From positions 15,097,962 through 15,161,961 of the forward strand of contig CM038720.1 of assembly GCA_021613375.1 (NCBI GenBank): 64,000 nt of DNA, written 5' to 3'. Shown piece after piece: positions 25,401 to 37,369 of the stretch. The first letter of the stretch is position 1. Each line of letters opens with the position of its first letter. Made by a program: the position numbers and the translations under genes. Source of the DNA: Megaleporinus macrocephalus (Eukaryota > Chordata > Actinopteri > Characiformes > Anostomidae). The notes beneath the pieces were generated by a model that saw nothing but the letters and a program-made list of their open reading frames with translations, did no database searches and was not told the origin of the DNA.

Positions 25401-26124
25401 TCTGGGCACAAGGCTTCCTTTTTGACAGAGGAGCTGAGAGAACAGCAGAAGCTTTGTGCTGCCCCCTTCTAACCCAGAATAATATTATGGTGCTAGACTC
25501 TGCCTTGAAACAAACCCTACCAGTACAGGCCTCAACAGGTGTCTCTCAGGGTCAGCTGAGGCCAAAAGGGGCAGTAATATAGTGTTTCTAGCCATGACAG
25601 GTTTGAAACTGAACTGTCCATCACTGGCTGCTCTTTTGAAGGACACAGCAGAGAATTGCTCAAATATTACTTGCTGAAGTTGAAGGTATGTAATACATCA
25701 GGTCAAGGTACAGTGACAGCACAGTTGTCGTTGAGGTTCTTTCTTTTAATCTTATGTATACACTCTTGAAGGATAATCAAACCACCCACAACAAGCTGAT
25801 CTTTTACATTTGAGGCTCCAGCATTTAAGTTGTGGGCAATTTTTAGTTTCTGGAAATTAAGGCCCAGGTAAAACTCTTGAGAAGGAAAAGAACAAAGATC
25901 TTTATTAAATCCATGCACACATCTGCTTTGTCTTGCTTCGATGCAAGTTGAGGTACGTTTGTGGAAAACTCAAATAGGCCTTTTGTGCAAAAGACGAGGG
26001 GCAGGAATCAAAAATAGTTAACGATGCATGAAATAAAATAGCAGAGGCAAAATTTTCTAACCAAACCCGATAGGACATATCTTATTGTAGGAAGAGGGAG
26101 GGGAGGAGAAAAAAAAACTATTAC

Positions 26125-26138
26125 GTTGCCATGGCAAC
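26125..26138. promoter_or_regulatory. Perfect palindromic X-box (RFX site)
   Basis: GTTGCCATGGCAAC is the full symmetric consensus for RFX-family transcription factors, which act in ciliary, neuronal and other programmes. It lies in a short CpG-bearing island (CCCGTCGCCTGCGGC) within AT-rich surroundings. No promoter or exon is visible beside it, so a distal element is most likely. Confidence 0.6.
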
Positions 26139-26209
26139 AGTCAGGCCCGTCGCCTGCGGCCTCAGCGACAAGACAAGGGAGTGAGAAAGAATCTTTTTTT
26201 TTATCGTGC

Positions 26210-27806
26210 CATGATTTCTGATCTTACTATGAGCCAAACATACTCCCATCCTCCCCAACACCCTTTTATTTGCTCTGTGTTGTGCTGACCAAGACCAACT
26301 TCCTGTTTATTTCATAGCATTTTTCAATTTTTTTTTGCAATTTCTCATCAGTGCAATACAATCTTATAAGTTATATATAATTAAAATTATGCTGAACTAT
26401 TACAATGTTTTAATATACCCACAATATCAACTGGGTATTGGATGGTACAAAATTTTCCTGTAATGATACCAGTGACCAGAATTATGGTTCTCCGTATCAC
26501 TGTGGTATAATTAAAATGTACTTAAATTGCTAAATGCAGTTAATACAAAGTTTTTATCAAACCTGTTGTGTTTTTTAGAACTCAAAAAGAACAAATAAAA
26601 CATACTCCCTCCAGTATGGTTTTCATAAACTAGCAAGTTCGTGAACACACACTGCATATTTTCCCCTCTTTCCCCTCTCCCACAGTAAATGTGGGAGAAT
26701 CTTCTGCAGTAATTTTTGTGTTTTTACTTGTAAAAACATTGTTTATTATTAGAAGAGAAGCAAATAAACATGAATAAAGTAATAGGTAACAGACATGTCT
26801 TATTTTAAAAAAGAAATTGGTCAAAATCTTACAAGCTATGTTAAAAGAACCAAAATTCCTCGGGCCATCCCATGGATTTGTTAAATAAAATCAAAATCAG
26901 CATACTTCATTTAACAGAGTGAGGCACTGGTTAGCCAAAGCAAGTCTTCAACGATTACTACAAAAAAGTACTGAGTTGCTGTTAAAAAACATTTGGAAAT
27001 GGTTAAACAAACACATCGACATATATAAAGTCACTGCTTATTGTTTTACTGTTATTTGTATTCTTTGTAATGTTAGTTAGTTTCGGAGCAAATGAATTCT
27101 ATGTTTACATTAAACTAAGGAAATCATTCCTCACTTAATGTTTAAGAAGTAGGTTTTCATGTCTAATAGAAACAGATAAGCTGAAACTAATGCAGAAGCT
27201 AGTCAGAGCTATTCTAGAAGCTAAGGAGGACTAGTCAGCAATAAAAAAGTATGCCATCTGTATGAGTGCATTATTATGGATAGTTAGTTAAGACATTAAG
27301 AAATGCTTACTAGTTAACTAACAAATCTTTTTGTAATGTTAATTATCATGAGAAACCAAAATATGTTCAGTACATACAGCAAGTTTACACAGTTTACCGA
27401 ATAAGTTTATTCCATTCGGGATGGCCTTCTACTCAAGAAAACAAACAATGTCTGTCATTTGGTTTTCCTACCATAGCTGTTGCACCATTTAAGGTGGAAC
27501 GGAAAGACTGGCGAGTACGCTGACTGAATAAGCTAAGAGCAAGTATTGCATTGTGAACAGTTCGTCTGTGGCCGGGCACTAGTGATAGATTTAAAACGTA
27601 ATGTTATGTTAGGTAAACAGCCATAATGTTTTTGATTACAAATGCGTGATGTTTTTAATTAAGTCTAGACCGAACAGCCCAACAGGCAGCTGAACATCAA
27701 AAAAATATGCCACTTAAATAGAATACAAGTTTCAAAGACTGCAAATGTCTATGTTTAAGTAGTAGCAATACTAATGTGAGTAGCATTAAACCCCTGTATG
27801 GCAACG

Positions 27807-27810
<4 letters not shown>
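26210..27810. other. AT-rich gene-free stretch
   Basis: This is AT-rich with no exon. A diffuse string at about 26430-26520 (GGGTATTGG, GATACCAGTGACC, GTATCACTGTGGTATAA) hints at an eroded hAT-like repeat, but no ends or duplication could be defined. Confidence 0.45.

Positions 27811-27890
<80 letters not shown>
27811..27890. repeat. (TA)40 microsatellite
   Basis: Eighty bases of uninterrupted TA dinucleotide. The Tyr-Ile open frame across it is an artefact. The length makes it a likely site of replication slippage and assembly error. Confidence 0.98.
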
Positions 27891-27891
<1 letters not shown>

Positions 27892-27896
<5 letters not shown>

Positions 27897-27950
27897 CCGC
27901 AACTAACAATGATTTCTATTTTATTAATTAATTAATCAATACACAGTGTT
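27892..27950. mobile_element. hAT-type terminal fragment
   Basis: CAGAGCCGCAACTAACAATG followed by repeated TTAATTAATTAATCAA resembles the left end of a common fish element (TAGGGCTGCAACTAACGATTA followed by ATCGATTAATC words). The partner end was not found. It abuts the (TA)n tract. Confidence 0.45.
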
Positions 27951-28097
27951 TCATTCAATAAACACATGACTATTCCTCCTTTTGCACAATGCAGAATGCT
28001 TAAACATGATACACCTACCACTGCTTGCAAATCACACTTTTCTGTAAAGGTTTTATATTTGATCGACTCAAAAAACAAATGCAGTAATTGTAGCATG

Positions 28098-28646
28098 TGC
28101 AAAGGTTTAGACACATTGATTAAGCCATCATCCCCTTAACATCCCCTTTGGCACATATTACAGCTTGTAGCCACTTTATTCCAGTTTTGTTGGGGGCATC
28201 TTGCATGCACAGCATGTTTATGTTCTACCCACAGATTTTCAGTGATATCAGGGGTCTGGACCATTTCAAAGCCATATTGAAGTAGCTCAGGATGGATTTT
28301 CAGCTTCGGTTTCTTGACTGTGTTACATCTGCATGCAGAATTTGCTTTTTAGTGAACTCCAGTCTTCCATTTACCTGTATGATGGATCCTGGCTGGCACA
28401 CATCCTCAAAGCATAGTAGACATTTTGGAAAGTGGAAATTGCTAGCTCTGATATTGATTTTTGGTTTTCTCCTGTTTTTTAGCCAACAGTTAACTTCATT
28501 TTAGATTAGCTGCTTTGAGAATGTTTAGATGTTTGTCGAGTGTCAGGTGAATGTATTGTGCTCTGGAACAGTTATTGGCTGACAATTTATATTGACACTC
28601 TTAACCAAGTAATTTAATCTGGCCAAGGGTTCCTAAACTTTACATA
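28098..28646 (-). mobile_element. Decayed Tc1-like transposon, second family
   Basis: The left end TGCAAAGGTTTAGACACATT and the right end CCTAAACTTTACATA are degraded inverted repeats of the TGCAAAAGTTTGGGCACC class. Inside, the minus strand encodes the C-terminal DDE region: positions around 28195-28257 read PDITENLWVEHKHAVHARCP, matching the conserved PDLN-IENLW-DLKRAVHAR motif. Most of the transposase is deleted and stop codons interrupt the rest, so it is inactive. Confidence 0.8.
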
Positions 28647-30242
28647 CCAAAAACTGATGAAAACATTGGGAAAAAGAAATCTTAATAAATTAAAATGAAG
28701 GTTAGATATTGTCACAGTTTGATGAAGATTTGTATTTTAGAAATTGCTAGCTTGAAATTATCTCAAAGGTAACAATAACATTTTAGACAGACAAACAGGC
28801 AAAATGATCAGCCTACTGCAAGGCACCCCAATTTCATGTGGGGTTCCAGTAAAACAGCAGCATAGGAATAACAGGTGTTAATTGATTGTGCAGCACATTA
28901 GGAATCATTTTTAATCACACAGACAAAACATTGGGACAGAAAAGAGTACTGCACTTTTTTTTTCATATCAACAACATGCAGACACATAAATCAAGACTAT
29001 GTTAGAGTATGTTAGCGCAGTATATGCCATAAATATCGGTTAAAACACCATTTAGGAGCAGTGCCTCTTCTAAGCGTCAATATCTAAGTTGAAGTGTCCC
29101 CAGTTGACCCATCTGGTTACCACTGCTGCCAGGTGGTAGAAACTGACCTGTGTACAACCAAGATCTTATACATTTAAATGTTCATTATACCGTTAGCTCT
29201 GTAGTTATGTATTTATATATTAATATTTATATATTAATGCATTAACGCTCCACCGGTGCATCGAATACCACAGAAAGAGAAAAGCACTTTCTCTACTGCA
29301 GCTCATCCTAAAGTAGCACTGAATTTGACAGTTTGATTTGAAACAGCACTTAAACTCATACGCTATGTCAGTTATTTTTGGAGAGGGTATGACAGGAATC
29401 AGTACTGCATTTGTATAACAAAGATTTAATCAGGGTTTTGTTCTGAATAAATGGTAAGAGTGCTCTTTGACAGTCATTTCAGCATGACTGGAAAGAGCGG
29501 ATCGATCAAAGAAGCAGGAGCATCATTAAGTGGCTATAGGCGAAAGAAGACACGAACAAACCGATAAGTAAAAGCAGCATTAAACCTGGTGGGACTACCA
29601 TTTTCATAGTGTTCCAAATGTTCTGAAATATGTTAAGCCTTTGACAGGGAACTGCAATGCAGTCAATATCTTTAACGGGCAGACATTCAGAGCACAGCAC
29701 ATCCAATGAAACTCTACCACTGACAATAAAAGCGCAAAACCAATTAATTAAAGGTATGCTTTTTTCAAAAGCTACTGTGGCTAATTAAAGTTAAGGGGCC
29801 AGTTATCTTGATCTTCTTTGCCCTCACTAGCTTTGCAAATTTGTATGAAGTGCTGCTTTGAAGTATGACTTTAAAAAAGAGGTGTCCTGATCCGTGCCAA
29901 GGTACTGGGTTCAGATCGTTTTCTATGCCACTGTTGTAGAGGTGACAAACAGGCATTATCCACAACCTGCAGAGGTAAGGTACATTTTCAGAACAAAGAG
30001 GTCTAACACAAAGCTGCCACTTACTGTGAGCAGCATGCCAAAATATAGTCAAGTACAGAAAGAACTGGTACTGTTTTCCATTCGCAGGTTGAGACCAGAT
30101 AAAAGTTAAACTATCATGAAAAAGTTCTGTGCCTTGCAGCTAGCTTCTGGTTTTAAACTGGCATACACATAAACAAACTGCAGAAACAATATGTTTACAT
30201 TATATAACCCGTCTAAGAGCAATATGAAATCATAGTAAAAGC

Positions 30243-30388
30243 AAGCCACCACGCAATGGATACAACCTGGCAGTGAGCTGGACGAATCTGGGTTTGGGGA
30301 AGGTCAGGAAAATACTTCCTACTATACCTGGAGTAGCAACAGTAAAGTTTGGTGGAGGGCAGTAGTCTGGATGTGTTTTTAAATGTTT
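30243..30388 (+). pseudogene. Tc1 transposase fragment
   Basis: Read on the plus strand, GACGAATCTGGGTTTGGGGA (DESGFG), then GTAGCAACAGTAAAGTTTGG and GGAGGGCAGTAGTCTGGATG align with the middle of the fish Tc1-like transposase (ESGFG, VPTVKFGGGG, MVWGCF). It is an isolated piece of about 145 bp, frameshifted, with no terminal repeats found. It probably belongs to the same family as the element at 14502, in the opposite orientation. Confidence 0.7.
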
Positions 30389-31920
30389 CATCTTATCTCC
30401 TTAGTTTCAGTAAAGAGTAATGTTAAAACTACAGTATGCAAGAATAATTCAGACAATTACAAATATAATGGCACACTACTACCCGGGTAGTATTAACCGA
30501 GGTGAGTGTGTTCGTGATTATCTGTGTCCAGGTAAGATGAACAGTTCACAGTCAAAAGATTCCAAGGTGGTAGCTGATCAGCTCAAGTTAGTTTTGTATA
30601 AGGAGACCCCTTCCAGGATCCAGGGAGCTGACTTGCCATCACAGTCGAACCGTAACCAAAAAAAAACAATCGGAGCTTTTGAAAATTCAACCAAAAACCA
30701 ACCATCCATGCGTCTAAAGCAGCAAAAAAACAACCAAAAACATCTTAATAAAGCTATATATGAGGATATCAAGCGTTATTTCGTTGTTTTATGGTGAGTT
30801 GACTTGTAAAAAAATGTAAAATAAAATATTTTTTAATACTTTTAAAATATTTATCTCCTAGTAACCAAAACTATAGATGGGTTACATAGCAAGCTGCATA
30901 AAGACATGGTTTGATGAGTTTGATGCAGAAAAACTGTGGCTTGCACAACCTCACTAAATACCTTTGTGATGAATTACAACACTGTTTGTGAGCCAGTGCT
31001 TGAACTCTAAATTGCATTTTTTTTTTACTGAATGGGTGAGTATTTATGGCAAGAAACAAAATACACCAGTCTAAAATGTCACATTACATACATACTAAGA
31101 ATTAAATAATTTTACTGTAGTAATAATTAGCACCATAGTATATTTTACCTGAATTATGTGACTGTATTATGAAAACACAAAGATTGTATCCTATTGGTTT
31201 TGGCTGACATTCAGCATTAAAACACTGGAGTACTTGGCAAAGAAACTTTTTTCTCTAATTTTAATGCAGTTTGCCCAGCTTGAATTAAAATTCAAATCCC
31301 GCTTTTATCAGATCAGGAGACATCAAGAATGCAAAGGACCTTCCCAAACTAAGGTCCCTAAGTTTGTTCCTTGATAACAGAGAAGAAGTCTACTACTATG
31401 AAGGGAAAAAAGCTTCTTTTTTTTTTAAATAAAATGTGAAGGCATAACCACCCAGGTGCAGGTGTGTGTTAGCGGTGGGTACGGATATGCTGCGTTGCTG
31501 AGACTACATCTGTCAGCCAGAAAAACCTGGCATGGGTTAGTCCCTCTGCTGCCAAGCATGCACACGCTTCTGTATATGGGCTCCTGAATTCCTGCAACCT
31601 GCTTCTTGTGGCTAAGGAAACGACCTCAGACACCACTGTAGTGCTGCCTTCGCAGAGAGCCTGTGCAGGAAAGCTAGTCGTTAGCTTGAACTGCATATGG
31701 CCCGGCGTCCATTAATGATGCAGAAGCTGGGATATTTGTTTATGCTCGTGGCTGCCGCCTCATTGTTTTTTCATGAAGGCTGTTAACCGCATATTTATTG
31801 CGAGTAAGAGCGCCGCCGACACAGAGGCATGCAAATGCAGATGGGAGGATGCAGCGAACAAGAAAAAAGTGGTACTGAAGAGCAGGGAAAGAGAAAATGT
31901 GTGTGTGTTCGTGTGACAGC
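30389..31920. other. Gene-free stretch
   Basis: A 125-codon plus-strand frame (30420-30797) is Lys/Gln/Asn-rich and has no domain or upstream acceptor, so it is considered chance. Nothing else was recognised. Positions 31440-31860 are somewhat GC-richer without a motif. Confidence 0.45.
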
Positions 31921-31934
31921 GAGAGAGCGAGAGA

Positions 31935-32008
<74 letters not shown>
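31921..32008. repeat. (GA)n microsatellite
   Basis: About 44 GA units with two early interruptions (GCGA, GTGA). The minus-strand Ser-Leu frame is an artefact. Confidence 0.97.
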
Positions 32009-32011
<3 letters not shown>

Positions 32012-32305
32012 TATCAGCACCTTAGCAACCAGAGGTGACAGTATGAGCAGAATGCCTGATCGACAATTCAGTCCGTTCCACTCCAAAAAGCAATAGATTC
32101 TCTTTTTTTGGAGAAAAATTGAGTGTTCCTACTCTCACCTCAATGCTTTCAGCTTATACAACAAACAGGAAAAAACAGACTGCAGTTCTTCAATGGGTCA
32201 GGAGGTTAGCCTGAGGTAAACAAGGCGGTTGCGGAGAGAACCCTCACACACCATGTAATCCAACTCCAGTCAGAAGACAGAGCCTAGGCAAACATGGCAA
32301 ACATA

Positions 32306-32308
<3 letters not shown>

Positions 32309-32364
<56 letters not shown>

Positions 32365-32382
32365 CCGATTGATCCTTCTCTG

Positions 32383-32427
<45 letters not shown>
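32309..32427. repeat. Split (TA)n microsatellite
   Basis: Two TA tracts (32309-32363 and 32385-32427) flank a unique 21-bp spacer starting GCCGATTGATCC. Both tracts are self-complementary, so the whole can form a hairpin with the spacer as loop. Confidence 0.95.
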
Positions 32428-32431
<4 letters not shown>

Positions 32432-32688
32432 ATTTCCAGCTAACGTTTATCCAGGTAGAGAAGAACCCCCTCCCTGCAATTCCTATCTGAACAGCTAGGT
32501 GGAAATACACACCCTTTCATTTTCGACAGACTGACTGAAGCAGCGAGGTCGCAAAGAAAGAACGCGCTGAAAGTAAGCATGTCCGTCTGGCAGTTGTTTA
32601 CCGTACGTGACAGTAAATTTGTAAAATCGGCATGTCTCGTTGGGGAACCAAGACAAAGACATTGAACACTACTAATCTGATACCGCAA

Positions 32689-32714
32689 TATATATATATA
32701 TATATATATATTAT
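32689..32714. repeat. Short (TA)n tract
   Basis: About 11 TA units followed by TTATAT. It lies 260 bp from the split TA microsatellite. Confidence 0.9.
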
Positions 32715-34391
32715 ATCTCCAAAGAAAAACAAATTGGCAACTTTACAGGAGAGGACAAAACTTACTTTTAATGTAAGTCAATGGAACCAGAATCTTTTCC
32801 AAGGTTTTTCTGAGCATTTCTTTTGGTCCATTAATTATTAAACAGCAGCTCAGAGATGGAGACACATGTTTTTTTGGACAGCGACAATACATTCTTAAAA
32901 TCTTAATAATGAGCATACACCACACCACCACTGTTTGTTTGTTGTGAAATGCCCTCTTTCTAGAGAAACTTACAGAGAATAGCAATGGTGGTAATAAAAC
33001 ACGGGGCCACATTACAGAAACTTAAATCTGATATCTTATCCTATCTGCTTGGTCAACTTCAACTGTCTCAACTTTAAAACTCAATTTAAGACCAAATCCA
33101 ATACTGTCAAGAATAGTTCTTAAGTTCACTACCTCCAGAATATGACAGAAACATCCTAACTAGACAAAATGTCCAAGGAATTTCCAAAGAATTCACTTTA
33201 ACTAGCATGATGACGTAATCTATATTGCATAAGCTGCGCTTTCACTACTGTTTTTATTTTTTTCTAATAGTGTTTAGAAAAATATTGTATGTTTAGACAA
33301 AAAAATAAGAGGTTTCTGAATTACAGCTTCAGATGTGTGAAGAGATTATTGCCACCTTAAACTACATCACAGCACGCTATTTTACAAAACGGTTATAAAT
33401 GCACAAAGAGCTTGTTTTTATGAGATAAAAATGTAACAAAAAAATGAAGGTATTTTATTGGACAGGGACAAAATGACATTAGTGTTACCTCTGAGCACCA
33501 GAAATAAATATGCGAGTGTCGATTCTGAAGCAGCAGAACAGTCAGTGAACGGCAGCTTTTCCTTCATGCCGGTGTTTTGACAAACTACTCACTGGGGAAG
33601 CGTGGTTTGCAGTGTAAGTGATTTGTCAGAATGTGCTAATGCAACTCTAATGGTACGAACATAACCAAAGCTCATCATGTTGCATTGATAATGTTAGTCT
33701 TTGGACTAAAGTATTTAGCAGATACATCGAAGCTCACAGTGTTACATACATTAGCTGACTAATTAATTAGTATAACTCATTTTGTATTTTTTCAGTTTTC
33801 ATGTGAAAAAAAAATCCAGTCCAAAATACTCATCCAGTGAACGATCATGTTAAAATGTTATACTAGCAAAATGATACAGCCTACAAGAGCTATGACATTA
33901 ATCTACATGTTTATAATTATATCAGTTATTTTTAGGTATTGCTTATTAATTAATGTTTTTGTTTTTTTTTCACAGGTATACATTGAAATTTTGCTCTAGG
34001 TAAACAGTACCCCACATTGGCAAACATTACACTGTTACAGCTCTTCACATATACAAGCCAATTATTAAATTATTAGTTGAACTACTTACACAAACACCTG
34101 AATAGCAAAATGTTCGTTTATATTAGTTATATTAGTTTTAAGACATCACCACATAAAAGCTGAAAAATACATCTGATAAGCACTGTGCACAGTGGGATCT
34201 ACAACCTGCTTATGTAACCTGCATATGTCAAACTCTTTTTTAGTATCATACAAACATCATTAATATATTAATATCCTTGCGACTTTAGTGAGTGCAAGAT
34301 TTGTTGATCTTGTCATCATTTGGTTTAGTGTAGCATTTTGCCCACCTCTCTATTGATCCCAGGACAGTTGTGTGTGTTTTTTGTGTGGCTT
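32715..34391. other. AT-rich gene-free stretch
   Basis: No exon, RNA gene or defined element end was found. Sequence near 33691-33723 faintly resembles a fish SINE tail, but is too short and diverged to call. Confidence 0.45.
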
Positions 34392-34923
34392 GGACTGGCT
34401 TCACACAGTGAAAATTTGATGCAACTTATATGAAGTTAAACTACACCAGTTACATAAAGTGCCTTGCAACTCATTTGAAACTCAGCAACAGTCAATCAAA
34501 ATGGCAAACATGCATCATGTGATCATGACAAACAACAGTTTTAAACCATACTGGATCAACAGACAAGAAAATAGTTTATTAGTTGAAAAGAAGACCAGCT
34601 TAACTGACCTCATGCAATGTGGGCAGCATCTCTTTTAGTCAGTTTCTTAAGCCATGATGTGAAACATTCTCTAAGCATGTTTATGTTTGGCCAGCAAATT
34701 GTAACCTTGCTTTTATTTTGATCTACGTCGCCGTGTAGCTGAACAAAATTGTACAAAGATGCTGCAAATAGGTAAACAACAGCATACGGATGATAATATA
34801 AAATAATATGCAACATTTTTTTACATTTACATCACATAACTGTCAGGTTGTGCCCAAATTATGTTGCATGCAACTCACAACAGTCAACTAGCTTCCTGAA
34901 AGTTTTGCTATGTAAAGCCAGCC
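34392..34923. mobile_element. MITE-like element with ~25-bp inverted ends
   Basis: The left end CTGGCTTCACACAGTGAAAA (from 34395) and the reverse complement of the right end, CTGGCTTTACATAGCAAAAC (from 34922 leftward), agree at most positions. The interior contains repeated TGCAACTCA and CAACAGTCAA words near both ends. There is no transposase. The style suits a Harbinger-like non-autonomous element. No clear target duplication was found. Confidence 0.5.
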
Positions 34924-36203
34924 TTAGGTCTTATGTACAAGAACAAGAATCTGGTATATCTGAGCCACTGGGGCCAGTATTTCCACTGTGTTATCACTGT
35001 CTGGAGAGTACAGTGTTTTAAGCTTGAAGCAAAGCATTTGTGGTGCCACATGTACACCTCATTTGTCTTAGGGATTAAAGGGTCACCCTGATCGTGTCTC
35101 CATTTACTCCCCATCAGCCTGGTTGTTGCCGCCAGTGGCTCGCCATCATTACTCTCCATTTTGCCATATCAGGGATCACATGCATTGTGATTGAGCGCTT
35201 ATTGGCAGCAAGGTTGTTTAACACCAAGACAATGACGGATTGAATTCCCAGTGGCAGCTGCGTGTGTGTGTGCGTGAATACATGCTAAGATGCTTTTGTG
35301 TGTGCAGTTTTCATAGGTGTGCCTCCAAACAAAGCAGTATCACTGCAATTCCTTTGAAAGCTTTTTCTCAGATGTTTTTTTCATTGCTCTCTGTAATACT
35401 TTTGAGAACAAGAAGCTCAGCAATATTTTTTTCATACATCGTGGGGCATCTTGCAGCCCTTTTATCATCTAATAACATGTAGTACATCTACCCCTACACA
35501 TTCTGACATAAAATCCTCAGGAGACCTAATGTGAATGAAACGGCATACAAAAACAAGGGACGCAAATACTGTGTATGTAAATCGAAAAGGTCTTAAATCA
35601 AGATCAAGAAACAAACTTGAAAACAATGGCTTTTGACTTCTGTCTGAGTAAATCAATACATGGCTTTGAACTGGCTAAGTGAATACAGACACACACTATA
35701 AATCAACATACAACAGAAATTCCCCGAAAGCATAGTAAGGCAGGCATATAAAGAGCATCCTTGTGTCTGTCTTGATGGCACATTACATCACAAGCTATTA
35801 GCTGTGATCAATACAGCCCCAAAATCTTGACAGTGATGAAACCCTTTCAGAGAAAAACATCTGTCCCTCTGTTGTGTTGTTATGGTTTCCTTATAGCTGA
35901 CAAATAAAGACTTTTAACTGAAACACCGCCCAGATTGCTGACCCAATGGCTCTGCAAAAAAAATCAATATACCACAATAGGATGGTATTGAGGTGGTCAC
36001 TTTGCTGAGTTTACCTGGTTTTTATGTTCCACTACAAATTCATGAAAATTAAATTAATTGCAAAGTCATCATGCAGAAATGGAAAAGAACAAACTGCTGG
36101 AAATTCGATTAGTTCAACAAAACAAGAAACCAGTGTACGGACAATCTGAGGAGATGTTGGAGGCTGTGTGCGTTTGGGTGTGTGTAGGTGTGTGGAAGCA
36201 CAG
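34924..36203. other. Gene-free stretch
   Basis: No exon or RNA gene was recognised, and no mobile-element ends. Short GT-rich strings occur near 35265 and 36170. Confidence 0.45.
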
Positions 36204-36797
36204 TAAGGCTTATGTTCACACAGCAGGTCAAAGTGGGCCAAATCTGATCTTTTTCTCTGTGAGACAGATGTGTTATCTGTGTGGAGGTGCGAACAGCAAA
36301 AAACAGACCCTGTCATTTTTCCAGATGTATCAAATACGCAGCAACGTGACTCAGTCTGAACGGCCAGATCTGAATTCATGCAACTTTTATGTCAATCAAC
36401 CCAACATTCATAGTAATTTTGTGCTGTCGTGACCCCAAACATTTAAGGTGAGGTATCTGATTTTAAAAGAAATGTCAGAACGTGGTTACACGAGAATGAA
36501 GCTGCAGTGTAAAATAGAGCTGGGCGATAAATCGATTTTATTGAATAATTAGAATTTACAGTTTAGGACGTTGTGTTTTCATGAAAATCGGTTTTCTCTC
36601 AATTGTAACTTCCGCCACCGACGCCCCACTTTGGGATTCCATAGTTCAGAATGATACCCACTGTGCCTGCCATAGTGAGTGGGGGAAAGCCAGAGTTTGT
36701 CCCGTTTGTCTGGAATTAGTTCGGTTTTGCGACATCAGACATGAACCAAACAAGTCTTCGCTGTGAGGTGCATTTAATAATGGTTTCTTCCAAATGA

Positions 36798-36839
36798 GGC
36801 AACAGAACAAACTTATTCCAACACCTTAAACAAATGTGG
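36798..36839 (+). pseudogene. BED zinc-finger piece of hAT transposase
   Basis: This encodes GNRTNLFQHLKQMW, matching the conserved GNTTNLF-HLK--H end of BED fingers in hAT transposases, with a W where the second zinc-binding H is expected. The preceding VCPVCLEL (C-x2-C) is in a different frame, so the finger is broken. Confidence 0.75.
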
Positions 36840-36965
36840 AGTGGGAGAAGCGCTGCTCCCAGCCAAAATAAAGCTAGCAACCATCCCTGACACATTTTCC
36901 AACTGTGTGATATATAACAAGAATGGGGAACGTTGGAAGGCAATCACAGATGCTATAGTAATGTT

Positions 36966-37369
36966 TAGTGGTCCCCCGATACCGATACCATACTGGTATC
37001 AGCACTGATGCTGGCACTTACACACAGTATCGGTATCTGCAATAGAGAGCGCCGATACCATGAAGCTTATTGACTAAATGGCTGCACATGTTTCTGCATT
37101 GTGGCAATTTTTATTTTTTCATAGCTCTGAAACTTTTTAATGTGCAGTTACTCAACCAGTAAATGGTGTTCGTTCAAGATCATTATATCTTATCCAGGAT
37201 AAGACATAAAAAAATACAACATATAAAAAGTGGAACACTATAAATATCAGGATTTATAGCAATATATCGAGCATTTAAGTCAGAGTTGGAATCGGTATTG
37301 GTACTCGGTATCGTCAGATACCCGAAAATCTGGTATCGGTAAGGAAAAAGTGGTATTGGTGCATCCCTA
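36966..37369. mobile_element. Non-autonomous hAT MITE nested in the hAT element
   Basis: The left end is TAGTGGTCCCCCGATACC, and the right end (reverse complement) is TAGGGATGCACCAATACCAC. It is flanked by a perfect 8-bp target duplication, GTAATGTT, at 36958-36965 and 37370-37377. At 404 bp and with GATACC/GGTATC words repeated near both ends, it matches a common fish hAT MITE type (TAGGGATGCACCGATACC). A perfect duplication implies it arrived later than its host, whose duplication has diverged. Confidence 0.9.

Noticed and set aside
26430..26520. Possible hAT-like repeat with GGTAT/ATACC words
   Set aside because: Neither end nor a target duplication could be located.
27697..27909. Tyr-Ile repeat protein, with similar frames at 17359-17657, 31760-32086, 32307-32510 and 39263-39635
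   Set aside because: These are translations of dinucleotide microsatellites.
30420..30797. 125-codon plus-strand open frame
   Set aside because: Lys/Gln/Asn-rich with no domain. It lies next to a transposase fragment but in unrelated sequence.
33691..33723. Possible SINE tail (TTTGGACTAAAGTATTTAGC)
   Set aside because: Too short and diverged, with no tRNA-like head upstream.
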